A DNA stretch of 64,000 nt from Candidatus Zhuqueibacterota bacterium (GCA_016926625.1 JAFGOE010000012.1:1-64000), one strand, 5' to 3'; shown: positions 17,132-27,700, counted from the stretch's first letter. The notes: generated by a model not told the origin, from the sequence alone. Translations and numbers: made by a program.

Positions 17132-18565
17132 ATGAAGATAGAAACGAACGATATTTTTGCATTTGCTAAAAAAGAGAAGGTCGGCATGATCGATTTGAAA
17201 TTTGCTGATCTTTTCGGACGCTGGCATCATCTCACACTTCCGGTCAGTCAGTTTGATGAATCTGTTTTCGAGAGGGGAGTGCCCTTTGACAGTTCAACCT
17301 TGCCCGGATTTAAATCGCTGGAATCCGGGGATATGGTTTTAATTCCAGATATGAATTCAGCTCTGATCGACAGGACATGGGACATGAAGACGATCAGCTT
17401 CATTTGCAGTACAGCGGAAGCGGACACAAGAGAACCGTTCAAGAATGATCCCCGAAATATTGCGGTTAACGCCGAAAAATATCTTATAGAGACAGGTATC
17501 GCGGACATGAGCTACTGGAGTCCTGAATTTGAATTTTACATTTTTGATCATATTAATTATGCCAACGATATCAACCTTGCGTATTATCAAATCGATTCAG
17601 AAGAAGCGGATTGGAACTCCGGATCGGATGAATCCCAAAATCTGGGTCACAAGATACCGCGTCATGGCGGCTATCACGCGATACCTCCGCTTGATATCTT
17701 ACATAATCTGCGAGCCGAGATGGTACGGCGAATAGAAGAATGCGGAATAGAGGTACGATATCATCATCATGAGGTAGGAGGACCGGGTCAATCGGAGATC
17801 GAGATCAACATGCATCCCCTCGCCAGAGCGGCCGATGTCACGATGATTATCAAATATCTGATCAAGATGACGGCTAAAGAATTTAATAAAACGGTCACAT
17901 TCATGCCAAAGCCGCTATACAATGAAGCAGGAAGCGGTATGCATGTCCATTTAAAATTATTTAAAAACAACAAATCACTTTTTTATGATAAGAATGGATG
18001 GGCTGGTCTATCCGAGTTAGCGCTTCATTTCATCGGGGGAATTTTACACCATGGTTCGTCGTTATTAGCCTTTACCAATCCGAGCACCAACTCGTTCAAA
18101 CGATTAGTGCCAGGATTCGAAGCACCGACAAAGGCGATCTATGGCCTGGCTAATCGCAGTGCGGCCGTCAGGGTACCGAAATATGCCAATACTGAGGAAA
18201 CAAAACGATTCGAATTTAGACCGCCCGATGCAACCTGCAATATTTACCTGGCGTTATCAGCATTATTACTCGCAGGGATCGATGGGATTAATAAGAAAAT
18301 CGATCCGGAGAAACAAGGCTTTGGTCCGGTTGATATCAATATATTTAAACTGCCCAAAGAAAAGTTGGATCAGATAAAGTCGCTGCCTTTATCGTTGCAG
18401 GAGGCCTTGCTGGAGTTGAAAAAGGATCATGATTACTTACTCGCCGGCGATGTTTTCTCACCGGAATTGATTACCTCGTGGATCGATTTGAAATTAAATA
18501 ATGACTTTAATGAAGTAAGAAATAGACCTCATCCTTATGAGATGAACCTGTATTACGATGTATAA
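17132..18565 (+). CDS. glnA: Glutamine synthetase type I without the adenylylation Tyr
   Basis: A 477-aa type I glutamine synthetase, ATP-dependent amidation of glutamate. The family landmarks are intact: the N-terminal beta-grasp (IDLKFADLFGRWHH), the Glu-rich metal site (VGGPGQSEIEINMH), the ATP region (NEAGSGMHVHL), the glutamate-binding loop (NPSTNSFKRLVPGFEAP) and RFEFRPPDATCNIYLA. In E. coli the adenylylated Tyr lies in NLYDLP. Here the same place reads INIFKLPKE with Phe405, so the enzyme cannot be adenylylated at that residue. GAGG precedes the ATG. It follows the protease gene by 45 bases, possibly in one transcript. Confidence 0.95.
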   Translation: MKIETNDIFAFAKKEKVGMIDLKFADLFGRWHHLTLPVSQFDESVFERGVPFDSSTLPGFKSLESGDMVLIPDMNSALIDRTWDMKTISFICSTAEADTREPFKNDPRNIAVNAEKYLIETGIADMSYWSPEFEFYIFDHINYANDINLAYYQIDSEEADWNSGSDESQNLGHKIPRHGGYHAIPPLDILHNLRAEMVRRIEECGIEVRYHHHEVGGPGQSEIEINMHPLARAADVTMIIKYLIKMTAKEFNKTVTFMPKPLYNEAGSGMHVHLKLFKNNKSLFYDKNGWAGLSELALHFIGGILHHGSSLLAFTNPSTNSFKRLVPGFEAPTKAIYGLANRSAAVRVPKYANTEETKRFEFRPPDATCNIYLALSALLLAGIDGINKKIDPEKQGFGPVDINIFKLPKEKLDQIKSLPLSLQEALLELKKDHDYLLAGDVFSPELITSWIDLKLNNDFNEVRNRPHPYEMNLYYDV

Positions 18566-18579
18566 TAAGTAGTAAAAAG

Positions 18580-18648
18580 AGAGGGATACCCATATAAAGC
18601 TCCTCGTGCCGGAATAGCATCGGAGTTGTTTGATATGGGTATCCCTCT
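18580..18648. repeat. Long inverted repeat between convergent genes
   Basis: AGAGGGATACCCATAT (18580-18595) is repeated exactly inverted at 18633-18648, giving a 16-bp perfect stem with a 37-base loop. No T-run follows, so it is not a standard terminator, though it may still stop or protect the converging transcripts of glnA and the DUF2207 gene. The core GGGATACC resembles the hairpin at 63257-63290. Confidence 0.75.
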
Positions 18649-18719
18649 GACAGTCTTAAGCGAACCCGGCTTCATCTGGATGGTGCGATGATCGTTTCAG
18701 GTATGGTATTGCAGCGATA

Positions 18720-20528
18720 TTATCCGGCGCCTCCGGATGCACCGCCTGCTCCTCCGCCTCCGCCCCCGGACGCCGCTCCGCCGGCACCTGAAGCCGAGCT
18801 CATCATGCCTGAGGTAGCACTGACCATCGAAGAAAAGGAATCGGCAAATTGTGCCGGTGACGTGCTGCTGAACGCGCTGGTATACCACGGCATAAAATTT
18901 ACGTCGGTCGTGTCGACGACGGAGAGCATTTTTTTGATCTTATCAGACGATAATCCCACCGCTAAACCATAGATCAGATATTGTTCAAAGTTTGATTGCA
19001 GCAGCGCGGGTTCTTGCTGATAATGATATCGTGTCAGATAGTTTTTAAATGATTTAACTTCTGTTTTAATCTGCTTCACTTCCCTGGTATAGGTTAATAT
19101 AATAGCAGAGAAAAAAATAAGCAAAATTCCGGCTACCAGGGCGATGATTCCATATTTACTACTGAGCATTATCGTGATGACTATTCCTGCCCCTGTGACC
19201 ACGAGACCTGATGATACGTTCAGGATGGTCCCTTTGATGCTGCTTTTTTCATAGATTCGTTTGTCTCCCCAATCACTTTTTAAAAATTTTTTCCAGTTCG
19301 AAAACCACTTCATGACGGTTGATTTTGATTTCGAGATATCCTTGAATGTCAGTTCATTGTTACCACCAGCAATCTGATCAAACAAGAATTCGATTAGATC
19401 TCTTTCAAAATGTGTGAGCTCTTGCTTATGGCTTTCGAAAAACGATCGGACTAATGTGAGTTTGTACCTTTCTGAATCAGAAGACCAAAAACTATGTGGT
19501 TTGTCACCGGTATCCGAAAGTTGAATATAATGACGTCTCGATAGATCCATGATAGTACTCATTAATGCCTCGCCTGTTGGATGACCGTCGTAATAGATAT
19601 AATTCAAAAGAGCAGGTGGCAGGTTGTCAGGAACCTCGGAAGAGTAGGTACCCACGGATCGCACGATATGACCTTTCCCGTATTTCTGATATAAGAAATA
19701 TAGGATGAGCAGACCCAGAGCCCCGATCGCTATCGAAACATTCATGGCTAATTTATCATTTTCTGCTTGTTTAAGCTCTGTTTGTGCTTGACGTATACGA
19801 CGCTGATTTGCCTGCTCGGCGAAAGTACGTTCTTCGTCTAGTATTCGCTGCAAGGCGTTGGTCGGAATTCTTTCTACCGAATCCGACAACCATGCCGTGG
19901 GCAACAGCACACGATTCTCCCAAAATTGGTCAGCCGGCAGAGGACTTGTCCACGAATGCACAACATCGTCTTCGAAACGGATTTGCCCGTGTAGCGGACC
20001 GTGAGCCCATATTTTAACCACATCTTTATTCGCTGGCTGGGGCAAGACGATTTTAACATCAAGTGAATCGATTCTGTTGGGACGATTAGCGCCGGCGAAC
20101 TTATAATAAAATTCAGCGATATCGTTGTAAGCATTGACAACATCGGATAGTTGATACGAGATGGTGAACGTCCTCTGTTGATCCTCAGCACGATAATACC
20201 ATTTGATGTGTAATGAATTATTCGCTGTTTCATGGAAGAAGGATCCAGGGTATTCCTCTTTAGATTGAATATAATCCGCACCGTCTTCACTGACATTAAC
20301 CTGGCTGACGGTGCCCAGTCCCCTTAGTGGAAGCGAGTAGTCGGCCCATGAAAATTGACCGTCGAAATCATAAGTGCGATTCTCCTCGACAGTCAGGCTT
20401 CCATCGGACTGAAGTTTAGCCACTATGGTTACCAGAGGAATGGTGTAGGACTTGTCGGCAAGAACTATGTTGCTTGAGAATATGCTGTACAGGATTACGA
20501 TTGTAATCATTAGCATTAAGCGTTTCAT
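18720..20528 (-). CDS. DUF2207-family membrane protein
   Basis: A 602-aa envelope protein that fits the DUF2207 family. A signal peptide (1-24, ending VLADK) precedes an extracytoplasmic beta-rich domain (about 28-225). A charged helical linker (EQANQRRIRQAQTELKQAEN), a helix near 263-280, a cytoplasmic part and two further helices (about 435-480) follow. The C-terminus is nearly pure Gly/Ala/Ser (GGGGGGAGGASGG), as is typical of this family. The function is unknown. AGGAG lies before the ATG. It begins three bases after the mutM stop, so the two genes share a transcript. Confidence 0.85.
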   Translation of the reverse strand: MKRLMLMITIVILYSIFSSNIVLADKSYTIPLVTIVAKLQSDGSLTVEENRTYDFDGQFSWADYSLPLRGLGTVSQVNVSEDGADYIQSKEEYPGSFFHETANNSLHIKWYYRAEDQQRTFTISYQLSDVVNAYNDIAEFYYKFAGANRPNRIDSLDVKIVLPQPANKDVVKIWAHGPLHGQIRFEDDVVHSWTSPLPADQFWENRVLLPTAWLSDSVERIPTNALQRILDEERTFAEQANQRRIRQAQTELKQAENDKLAMNVSIAIGALGLLILYFLYQKYGKGHIVRSVGTYSSEVPDNLPPALLNYIYYDGHPTGEALMSTIMDLSRRHYIQLSDTGDKPHSFWSSDSERYKLTLVRSFFESHKQELTHFERDLIEFLFDQIAGGNNELTFKDISKSKSTVMKWFSNWKKFLKSDWGDKRIYEKSSIKGTILNVSSGLVVTGAGIVITIMLSSKYGIIALVAGILLIFFSAIILTYTREVKQIKTEVKSFKNYLTRYHYQQEPALLQSNFEQYLIYGLAVGLSSDKIKKMLSVVDTTDVNFMPWYTSAFSSTSPAQFADSFSSMVSATSGMMSSASGAGGAASGGGGGGAGGASGGAG

Positions 20529-20531
20529 CCA

Positions 20532-21383
20532 TCACTCCTTTTTTAATATATCGATAAACGGTTGACACACCGGACAATAGAAACTGCTTCTTCCACTTTG
20601 TACGATTCTCTCGATCGGATTGTTGCATATTCGGCATGGCTCGTTTTGGCGTCCGTAGACGTAGAGGAAGGATTGATATTCACCTTCCATGTTATAGACG
20701 TTCCGATAGTCGGACACATGATTTCCCAACGTCGTGCCCATCAGAGAGATGGCATGACTCAGAATCTCCAGGATGTTGGTATAAAGTCGCTTAATCTCTT
20801 CGTCCGTCAATGTCTGTGTATATCGTTTCGGATTGATGTTGCTATGAAATAGAATCTCATTAGCATAGATATTGCCGATACCAAATACCCTGTTTTGATT
20901 CATCAAAAAATCCTTGGCAGTTAAACGCGACTTTTGAATCAGGTCGGCCAGGTGATCGAGTGAAAATTTGCCGCAGAACGGGTCGGTGCCATATTTTTCA
21001 AACCGGATCGGCAATAGGTCCTGGTCGATTATTTCCAATCTGCCGAGTGCTCTGGTATCGTTATAGATTAGAAAACTGCCATCATGGAGGTGAAATATGG
21101 TTCGATCATAGTTCCCATATGTTAATGCGCCAGGCACCCAGGTCAATTTTCCCGTCATTCTGAGATGAATGATGACGCACTGCAGGCAATCGAGGCTGAT
21201 TATAATAAACTTCCCATTGCGTCGGATCCCTTCGATTTTTGCACCTCTGATCGATTGATTAACGACATTTGGGTCCACGGACCATTGCTGGGGACGGCGG
21301 ATTTCCACGTGATTGATCGATTTCCCGACGATATGGGGCCGCAATTGTCTGACAATCGTTTCTACTTCAGGTAATTCAGGCAT
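20532..21383 (-). CDS. mutM: Formamidopyrimidine-DNA glycosylase
   Basis: A 283-aa DNA repair enzyme that excises 8-oxoguanine and formamidopyrimidines and nicks the strand by beta/delta elimination. The N-terminus MPELPEVET supplies the catalytic Pro2 and Glu3. A conserved Lys follows in RRNGKFIII. The helix-two-turn-helix region contains NRVFGIGNIYANEILF. The C-terminal zinc finger (CRIC...CPVC, about 252-276) is complete, so the protein should be active. It lies directly upstream of the DUF2207 gene and 56 bases downstream of the Nudix gene, which suggests an operon with a DNA-oxidation or nucleotide-sanitation side. Confidence 0.95.
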   Translation of the reverse strand: MPELPEVETIVRQLRPHIVGKSINHVEIRRPQQWSVDPNVVNQSIRGAKIEGIRRNGKFIIISLDCLQCVIIHLRMTGKLTWVPGALTYGNYDRTIFHLHDGSFLIYNDTRALGRLEIIDQDLLPIRFEKYGTDPFCGKFSLDHLADLIQKSRLTAKDFLMNQNRVFGIGNIYANEILFHSNINPKRYTQTLTDEEIKRLYTNILEILSHAISLMGTTLGNHVSDYRNVYNMEGEYQSFLYVYGRQNEPCRICNNPIERIVQSGRSSFYCPVCQPFIDILKKE

Positions 21384-21439
21384 GCTAAGTCCTTGTTAAG
21401 TGTTGAGACGTTGATTTAATTTGATGCTTATCGGGCGCA

Positions 21440-21910
21440 TTAATCAAGTGAGATGATGTGCTCGATCTGTTCCGGGATATGTTGTAGCCCTCTTATCAGA
21501 AAGTCTGGCTTTAGATTAACAGCATCCAGTTTGTTTATCGGACGCCAGGCGAATATCAATTTGACATGCGATTCATGACCGATATGTGTTGCGGATAAAT
21601 CCATGAGCGGAGAACGATCATCGAATTCAATCAGATAATAGAAGGCGACCTCATGGTATTTATGTCTTTTAGTGGAGTAAAAATTTTCGCTGACCCAGAG
21701 CAGGCGAGTCACGGTAATTTTTTCACCTAATTCCTCCTCCATCTCACGCGCGATCGTCTCAGCCGATGTCTCATGAAACTCGCAGCGCCCGCCCGGAAGA
21801 GACCAATAGTCGGTATCGGCCTGTTTATGGATGAGAACACAGCCGTCTTTGATGGCGACTGCAACGGAACGATATCGAAATACATTATTATCCTGTTTAA
21901 ATGTAAGCAT
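21440..21910 (-). CDS. Nudix hydrolase
   Basis: A 156-aa Nudix protein that hydrolyses a nucleoside diphosphate linked to another moiety. The Nudix box is complete at residues 41-63 (G-x5-E-x7-REMEEELGE), preceded by YWSLPGG. Later residues include EVAFYYLIEF, common in the NUDT/MutT-like group. The substrate is unassigned. AGGAGG lies just before the ATG. It is the first gene of the minus-strand run leading to mutM, which makes a role in nucleotide clean-up plausible but unproven. Confidence 0.9.
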   Translation of the reverse strand: MLTFKQDNNVFRYRSVAVAIKDGCVLIHKQADTDYWSLPGGRCEFHETSAETIAREMEEELGEKITVTRLLWVSENFYSTKRHKYHEVAFYYLIEFDDRSPLMDLSATHIGHESHVKLIFAWRPINKLDAVNLKPDFLIRGLQHIPEQIEHIISLD

Positions 21911-22111
21911 GTTTCCTCCTGTCTTTTGGGCTTAGATTTGCAATATATCAAAAAAGCCGGAAATAATCAAGTTATAAAAATGGTGGATTTAACACAGGCT
22001 AGCACTGCATGAGGCAGCGCAGTAAATTGACAATCCTCTTGCTTTTTAATTGGAATTATAGTACATTTTACTGACGAAAACTAACTGACTGATAAAGAGA
22101 GGTTGACTGCG

Positions 22112-25100
22112 ATGAAAAAATATGTGATCATCGGTTTAATATTTATCCACGTTTTGCTGTCTGTATCAAGTATATACTCGTCGGATGTGTTACGGGTCAT
22201 AACGACTTCACCGAATGGTCCCTTATACTCTCTGCATCAGGCAGAGCAGATCACGGTCACATTTGATAAACCGGTTACGAGTTTAGGTAATCAGGTGATC
22301 GATAGACCAGAATGGTTTGAAATCCACCCCACGGTTCAGGGAACCTTTGAATGGTTAGGAACGAGCACCCTCGTATTCAGACCCACAGATGAATTACATA
22401 ATAGTACAGAGTATTCGGTGAAAATTAAATCGGGATTAGAGGGGATCGATGGTTCTGAATTGAAACAGGATTTCAGGTTCAGTTTTCGGACACCGGTGCC
22501 TGTCGTGCAATACAGTTATCCGTCGATGAATGAGCGTTCGATCGATGTTAAGACAGACGTTAAACTATATTTCAATATCCCGGTGTCACCCGTTGATATA
22601 CGAACACATCTCCGCTTCAATGCTTACGATAATGAAAAATACGCAGGCAAAGCGGTCGCCTACGACATCGTTAACCAATCCGACGAGCCCTCCTATGAGA
22701 TCATCATCATGCCTGAGAGAGATCTGGAAGTGGATCAGAGGTACATCGTGACGGTTACGGCTGGTTTCTCCGCACCCGGAGGTACGTTAGGATCTGAGAC
22801 GGATTGGTCGCTGAAGTTTCAGACCTACACCGTGTTTCAATTTTCCGGCATTAAAGTACAGGATGATGAGAGCACTGTGAACCCCGGTAAATCGATCGCT
22901 CTCGAATTCAGCAATCCGGTCGAATATAGTAAAATCATGAAGCATATTACATTGACGCCATCGTTGCCGCTGGATGATTATGGTGAGAGTTATCAGAATA
23001 ATCGAATTTATATCTACGGACCCTTCTCACCGGAGACCGAATACACGGTGCTCATCTCGCGAGAATTAACGGATATTTTTGCGAACAAGCTGGATAGAGA
23101 CTACAAAGCAACTTTTCGAACGCGGTCTTTTGACCCGACCTATAAAATTCCCTTAGGAGAGTCGATCATCGAGGCCTATGGTGATGCATCGATACCGATC
23201 GAACTGGTTAATTTAAGCGAACTTGATATTAAGGTGCGCGACATTCCGCGAGATTCACTGGATGTGATAGCTGCCTGGTTCAACAGGAAATCGACGATTT
23301 CAGAGAAGGATGTTTTAGGAACGAACTATGATCGCAGGATACATTTTACGGGTGATGTAAAGAAAAACAAGTTAACGGTACTCCCTTTAAACGCCGATGA
23401 CTACCGTGGTGAACGTAAGTACGGTAATTTCATCGTTCAGTTTCATGGCAAGGAACAGAGGGAGCATGGGTACAGATATAAGCTATTGTTGGTGCAGGTA
23501 ACCGAGTTAGGCTTGACCGCGAAATTCTCGCCTGTGACGAATGGAATATTCGTGACGGAACTAAGGACAGGTCGCCCTTTGCCTCGAGTCCGAATCGAGG
23601 TTCGAGATGGGACGGGTAAGGTGTATTGGAGGGGAGTGACGGATAGTACGGGTTACTGTGAGAGTCCGGGTTGGCAGCGACTGGGTATGCCTGCATCAAA
23701 GAATGACGAACCAGTACAGTGGATTGCGGCGACCCGGGGTGATGATGTGGCATACACGCATTCGCAAAAGGGCACGGGAATTAGTCCCTGGGAATTTAAT
23801 ATTTCATACGAATGGATGGCTCGGGATGAACAGATCGACGGCGCTCTGTTTACGGACAGAGGTATCTATCGTCCAGACGACACCGTGCATGTGAAGGTTG
23901 TTCTTCGCGAGAAGGATGGCTTCGATTGGAAATTGACGCGGGGAGACTCTTTCAAAGTGACGATCAACGATCCTGCGGGTGAGACTATATACGAACGGCT
24001 TCACAGCGCCAATGAATTTAGTGCTTTCAATTTCTCGGTTCCTTTAGCGCACGATGCCAAACGAGGTTATTATTCCATTCAGGTGATCGTTCCTCAGAAG
24101 TTGAATTGGGAGAGATGGATCTCGAGTTCATTTTGGGTTGAGGATTATCGGCCTGCTGAATTTGAAGTAACTGTGGAACCTCAGCGCGGCGATTATGTTT
24201 TTGGTGACAGCGTTAAGGCATCGATAAACGGCAATTATCTTTTCGGAGCCGCGATGAAGGATGCAACGTTGAAATGGGCGATTATCAAATCGACCTACTA
24301 TCATACACCAACCGGATGGGATGGCTATTATTTTCACCCCCGCGATTACAGTAAAGGCAAGTTTAGCGGTATCGGCAGCTTTGGTGATCAGGTGGTCACG
24401 GGTGAGGATATGCTCGACTCCAATGGGCATGCGAGCATTGTCTATTATGCTGATGAGCCGAATTTATTGACATCGGCCTCGTTTATGATCGAAGGAACAG
24501 TCATCGACCAGAACAGGCGGGAGATTACGGGTAGCAGGGAGGTCATCGTACACCGTGGTGAGTATCAGGTCGGTATCAGACCCGGTTCATTTTTCGGGAA
24601 TAGTGGTAAACTATTTGGTGTCGATGTGATAACGACCACGCATGAGGGTTCGATCGTGCCGGACAAGCGGGTCGAGATCAAACTGGTTCGGCGTAATTGG
24701 TATTCGGTTCGCAAGGCGGGTACGGGTGGTCGCTATTTTTGGGAGACGGAGATAGCGGATAGTCTTATCTCGTCGGAGACCGTGGAGACGAGGACGAAAC
24801 CGATCCGCTATGAATTTACGCCGCAGTTAGCCGGATATTATCTGTTAAGAGCGGTCAGCACGGATGGGCGGGGTAACAGGATCGTGTCCGACTGCAGTTT
24901 TTACATACTTGGAAAAGATTACGTCGCCTGGGAACGCAGCGATGATGATCGAATTGAGTTAGAGAAGGATAAACAGGTATACGCTCCCGGGGAGACAGCG
25001 ACGATCTTGATAAAATCTCCGTTTGAACGAGCCACGGCGTTGGTGACGATGGAACGCGAAGGCATAATGGACTATTATTTCACCGAGGTGGTGGGCTCGA

Positions 25101-27700
25101 CGCCATCGATCAGCATATCGATCGATGAGCGGTACATTCCGAATATTTACGTGTCTGTCATGTTGATCCAGGGCCGCACAGGAGACGGGAAATATAATGA
25201 TGAAGGAGAAGACATAGCCAAGCCTGCTTTCAAGCTCGGCTACATCAATCTCGTAGTCAATTCGGGTCACAGAAAACTGACGGTGGATATCGCGACAGAT
25301 AAGCAGAACTATAAGCCAGGTGAATACATTTCTATTCGTCTTTCCAGCAAGGACTGGCGCGGAGTGGGCAAGAAATCCGAGGTCATTTTGGCCGTGGTGG
25401 ATAAGGGAGTGTTGAATCTGACCGATTATCATTTTACTGATCTGCACGATTATTTTTTCCGAAGCAGGCCGCTTGGCGTTACCTCGTCCGACAGTCGGCT
25501 GGATATCATCGGCCAGAGAAATTACGGAGAAAAAGGGGAGAACAGGGGAGGTGGCGGTGGCAGAAACGGATTTTCATCCATGTTTATCCGAAAGGATTTT
25601 AAGACGACGCCGTACTGGAATCCAGGCATCATAACCAATGACGATGGGACGGCCGAGGTGAGATTTAAGTTACCGGATAACATGACAACCTTTGTTATCA
25701 TGGCGGCAGTCCACGATTTGGATTCGAATTTCGGCAACAACGAAAAAAGCTTCAGGGTAAGTCAACCCCTGGTGCTGCAACCCAGTTTGCCCAGATTCCT
25801 TCGCTATGCGGACACCATTGAATCCGGAACCTTGATTCATAATTATTCAGAATCCGGATCAGAGGCGAGTGTCAGTGTAAAAACAGAGGGTATTGAATTC
25901 ATTGGTGATGAGAACACGAAGAGAATCTTTTTAAATGCGGGTGAGAGTAAAGAGGTCCGTTTTCGCTTCAAGGCTCATAGGACAGGTGATGCCAGTTTTC
26001 TGTTTCAGGCTGTCATGGGCGAACATCAAGACGCCGTCATCAAGACGATACCTGTGATACGTCCCTTGACGTATGAAGTCGTTGCCACCGCCAACAATAC
26101 GACGGAAAAAGCTGAGGAAAAAATATCCGTTCCGGGTAATATCTATGAATTGATGTCCTCACTCGAAGTGAAAACATCATCCACACAATTGGTTGGAATC
26201 AGTGATGGCATTCGTTATCTGTACGAATATCCCTATGGCTGTCTTGAGCAGAGGGTATCACGAATATTACCGATGATATTGTTCGACGATGTGATCGAGT
26301 CGTTCGATTTGCCGGCACTCAAGGATAAAAACTACCGGGAAGAGGTAGAGCAATTTTTGAAAACGGTGAGTGATTATATGACGCCGGGCGGCGGTTTCGC
26401 CTATTGGAAAGGGGGCGACATGGCGAATCCGTTTGTTACAGCCTGGACTGTTTTAGCGTTGGTTGAGGCGAAGGAGAAGGGGTACAGGACGGTTAGTGAC
26501 GATGTGATTGCCAGAACGGTTAACTTTTTAAAAGAGGTATTACGATCCAAAATAGACAAAGATCTTTATCCGTATAGCTGGAATTACTGGGCCAGCACGA
26601 ACAGTTTGATTATGTATGATTTAGCCTTACTCGGCGAGCCGGATCACGCTTACATCGAAAAGATGTACGCCGACCGGAACCGTATTCCGTATTTCGGTCT
26701 GGCATATCTATTAAAGACGATGAAGCTTGCCGGCAGTGATCAGCAGCTATATTCTGACATCCATCAGTTATTGATGAACGGCTTACGGGAGTCGCCTACG
26801 GAAGCGTATTTCGAAGAACCGTACACCGAAGGGATGGAATGGTGCTTCCATAGCAATGTGAGGACCACGGCACTCATCTTGCAAACGTTGCTTGAAACGG
26901 AGGAAGAGTTCCAACAGGCTCCGAAAGTCGTTAAATGGCTCATCAAGAAAAGATCCACGAATGGCGCCTGGTACAATACCCAGGAAAACATTTATGTGTT
27001 ACATGCCCTGAATACGTATTTCCGACGATATGAGGCAACGTCGCCTGATCTCAAGTTGGTAGTGAAGTTAGAGGGACGAAAAATATCGGAATCAATTTAC
27101 AAAGGGCATTCTTTGCGCCAGGATTTCCGAGTGCAGGGATTATCTGATATTAAACGAGGCAAGGACCTGAAATTAAAATTTGATAAATCAGGAGAGGGCC
27201 GTTATTATTATGAAGCGCGATTAACCTATTACCCGCGCGATCTGGTCGATGCGGTCGATCGTGGTATTTCGATTGCAAAAAAATGGGAGATCATTGAGGG
27301 TGAAAAGGGCGATGATGCTGTGATTGAAGCAGGATCGACGATTAAAGTCACGTTGACTATAGCGACGCCGATGGAGCGTACCTATGTGGCTGTTGACGAC
27401 CCGTTGCCAGCCGGTTTTGAGGTAATCAACACGCAATTAAAGACAGTATCCAATGTGTATCGTGAACATAAAACGTTGGAATTAAGTTCAAATTATTGGG
27501 GTGGATTTAATTTCTTCGAGATAAGGGATGACCGGGTACTTATTTTTGCCGACAATCTTCCGAAGGGAGTGCATACTTTTGTCTATCTCTGCAAGGCGCT
27601 GACGTCGGGAAAATATATGATGCCGGCGACCAAGGTCGAAGAGATGTATACGCCCGAGGTTTTTGGTCGGACAGGGGAGCGTATGTTAACAATCGAGTGA
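22112..27700 (+). CDS. Bacterial alpha-2-macroglobulin with thioester motif
   Basis: An 1862-aa secreted protein of the bacterial alpha-2-macroglobulin family, which traps attacking proteases. A signal peptide ends near SIYS (residue 23) without a lipobox, so the protein is probably periplasmic rather than lipid-anchored. Macroglobulin domains follow, including the typical TDRGIYRPDDTVHVKV near 580. A glycine-rich stretch (GGGGGRNG) lies near 1150 and YWNPGIITNDDGTAEV near 1167. The thioester motif GCLEQ is intact, with C1377. A helical thioester domain and C-terminal beta domains complete it. An in-frame TTG at 22103 sits next to the AGAGG site, so ATG 22112 is the better start. The usual partner, a PBP1C-type transglycosylase, is not adjacent. 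Confidence 0.93.
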   Translation: MKKYVIIGLIFIHVLLSVSSIYSSDVLRVITTSPNGPLYSLHQAEQITVTFDKPVTSLGNQVIDRPEWFEIHPTVQGTFEWLGTSTLVFRPTDELHNSTEYSVKIKSGLEGIDGSELKQDFRFSFRTPVPVVQYSYPSMNERSIDVKTDVKLYFNIPVSPVDIRTHLRFNAYDNEKYAGKAVAYDIVNQSDEPSYEIIIMPERDLEVDQRYIVTVTAGFSAPGGTLGSETDWSLKFQTYTVFQFSGIKVQDDESTVNPGKSIALEFSNPVEYSKIMKHITLTPSLPLDDYGESYQNNRIYIYGPFSPETEYTVLISRELTDIFANKLDRDYKATFRTRSFDPTYKIPLGESIIEAYGDASIPIELVNLSELDIKVRDIPRDSLDVIAAWFNRKSTISEKDVLGTNYDRRIHFTGDVKKNKLTVLPLNADDYRGERKYGNFIVQFHGKEQREHGYRYKLLLVQVTELGLTAKFSPVTNGIFVTELRTGRPLPRVRIEVRDGTGKVYWRGVTDSTGYCESPGWQRLGMPASKNDEPVQWIAATRGDDVAYTHSQKGTGISPWEFNISYEWMARDEQIDGALFTDRGIYRPDDTVHVKVVLREKDGFDWKLTRGDSFKVTINDPAGETIYERLHSANEFSAFNFSVPLAHDAKRGYYSIQVIVPQKLNWERWISSSFWVEDYRPAEFEVTVEPQRGDYVFGDSVKASINGNYLFGAAMKDATLKWAIIKSTYYHTPTGWDGYYFHPRDYSKGKFSGIGSFGDQVVTGEDMLDSNGHASIVYYADEPNLLTSASFMIEGTVIDQNRREITGSREVIVHRGEYQVGIRPGSFFGNSGKLFGVDVITTTHEGSIVPDKRVEIKLVRRNWYSVRKAGTGGRYFWETEIADSLISSETVETRTKPIRYEFTPQLAGYYLLRAVSTDGRGNRIVSDCSFYILGKDYVAWERSDDDRIELEKDKQVYAPGETATILIKSPFERATALVTMEREGIMDYYFTEVVGSTPSISISIDERYIPNIYVSVMLIQGRTGDGKYNDEGEDIAKPAFKLGYINLVVNSGHRKLTVDIATDKQNYKPGEYISIRLSSKDWRGVGKKSEVILAVVDKGVLNLTDYHFTDLHDYFFRSRPLGVTSSDSRLDIIGQRNYGEKGENRGGGGGRNGFSSMFIRKDFKTTPYWNPGIITNDDGTAEVRFKLPDNMTTFVIMAAVHDLDSNFGNNEKSFRVSQPLVLQPSLPRFLRYADTIESGTLIHNYSESGSEASVSVKTEGIEFIGDENTKRIFLNAGESKEVRFRFKAHRTGDASFLFQAVMGEHQDAVIKTIPVIRPLTYEVVATANNTTEKAEEKISVPGNIYELMSSLEVKTSSTQLVGISDGIRYLYEYPYGCLEQRVSRILPMILFDDVIESFDLPALKDKNYREEVEQFLKTVSDYMTPGGGFAYWKGGDMANPFVTAWTVLALVEAKEKGYRTVSDDVIARTVNFLKEVLRSKIDKDLYPYSWNYWASTNSLIMYDLALLGEPDHAYIEKMYADRNRIPYFGLAYLLKTMKLAGSDQQLYSDIHQLLMNGLRESPTEAYFEEPYTEGMEWCFHSNVRTTALILQTLLETEEEFQQAPKVVKWLIKKRSTNGAWYNTQENIYVLHALNTYFRRYEATSPDLKLVVKLEGRKISESIYKGHSLRQDFRVQGLSDIKRGKDLKLKFDKSGEGRYYYEARLTYYPRDLVDAVDRGISIAKKWEIIEGEKGDDAVIEAGSTIKVTLTIATPMERTYVAVDDPLPAGFEVINTQLKTVSNVYREHKTLELSSNYWGGFNFFEIRDDRVLIFADNLPKGVHTFVYLCKALTSGKYMMPATKVEEMYTPEVFGRTGERMLTIE

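Noticed and set aside
18580-18648. Inverted repeat as a rho-independent terminator
   Set aside because: The loop is 37 bases and no T-run follows on either strand, so it is listed as a repeat.
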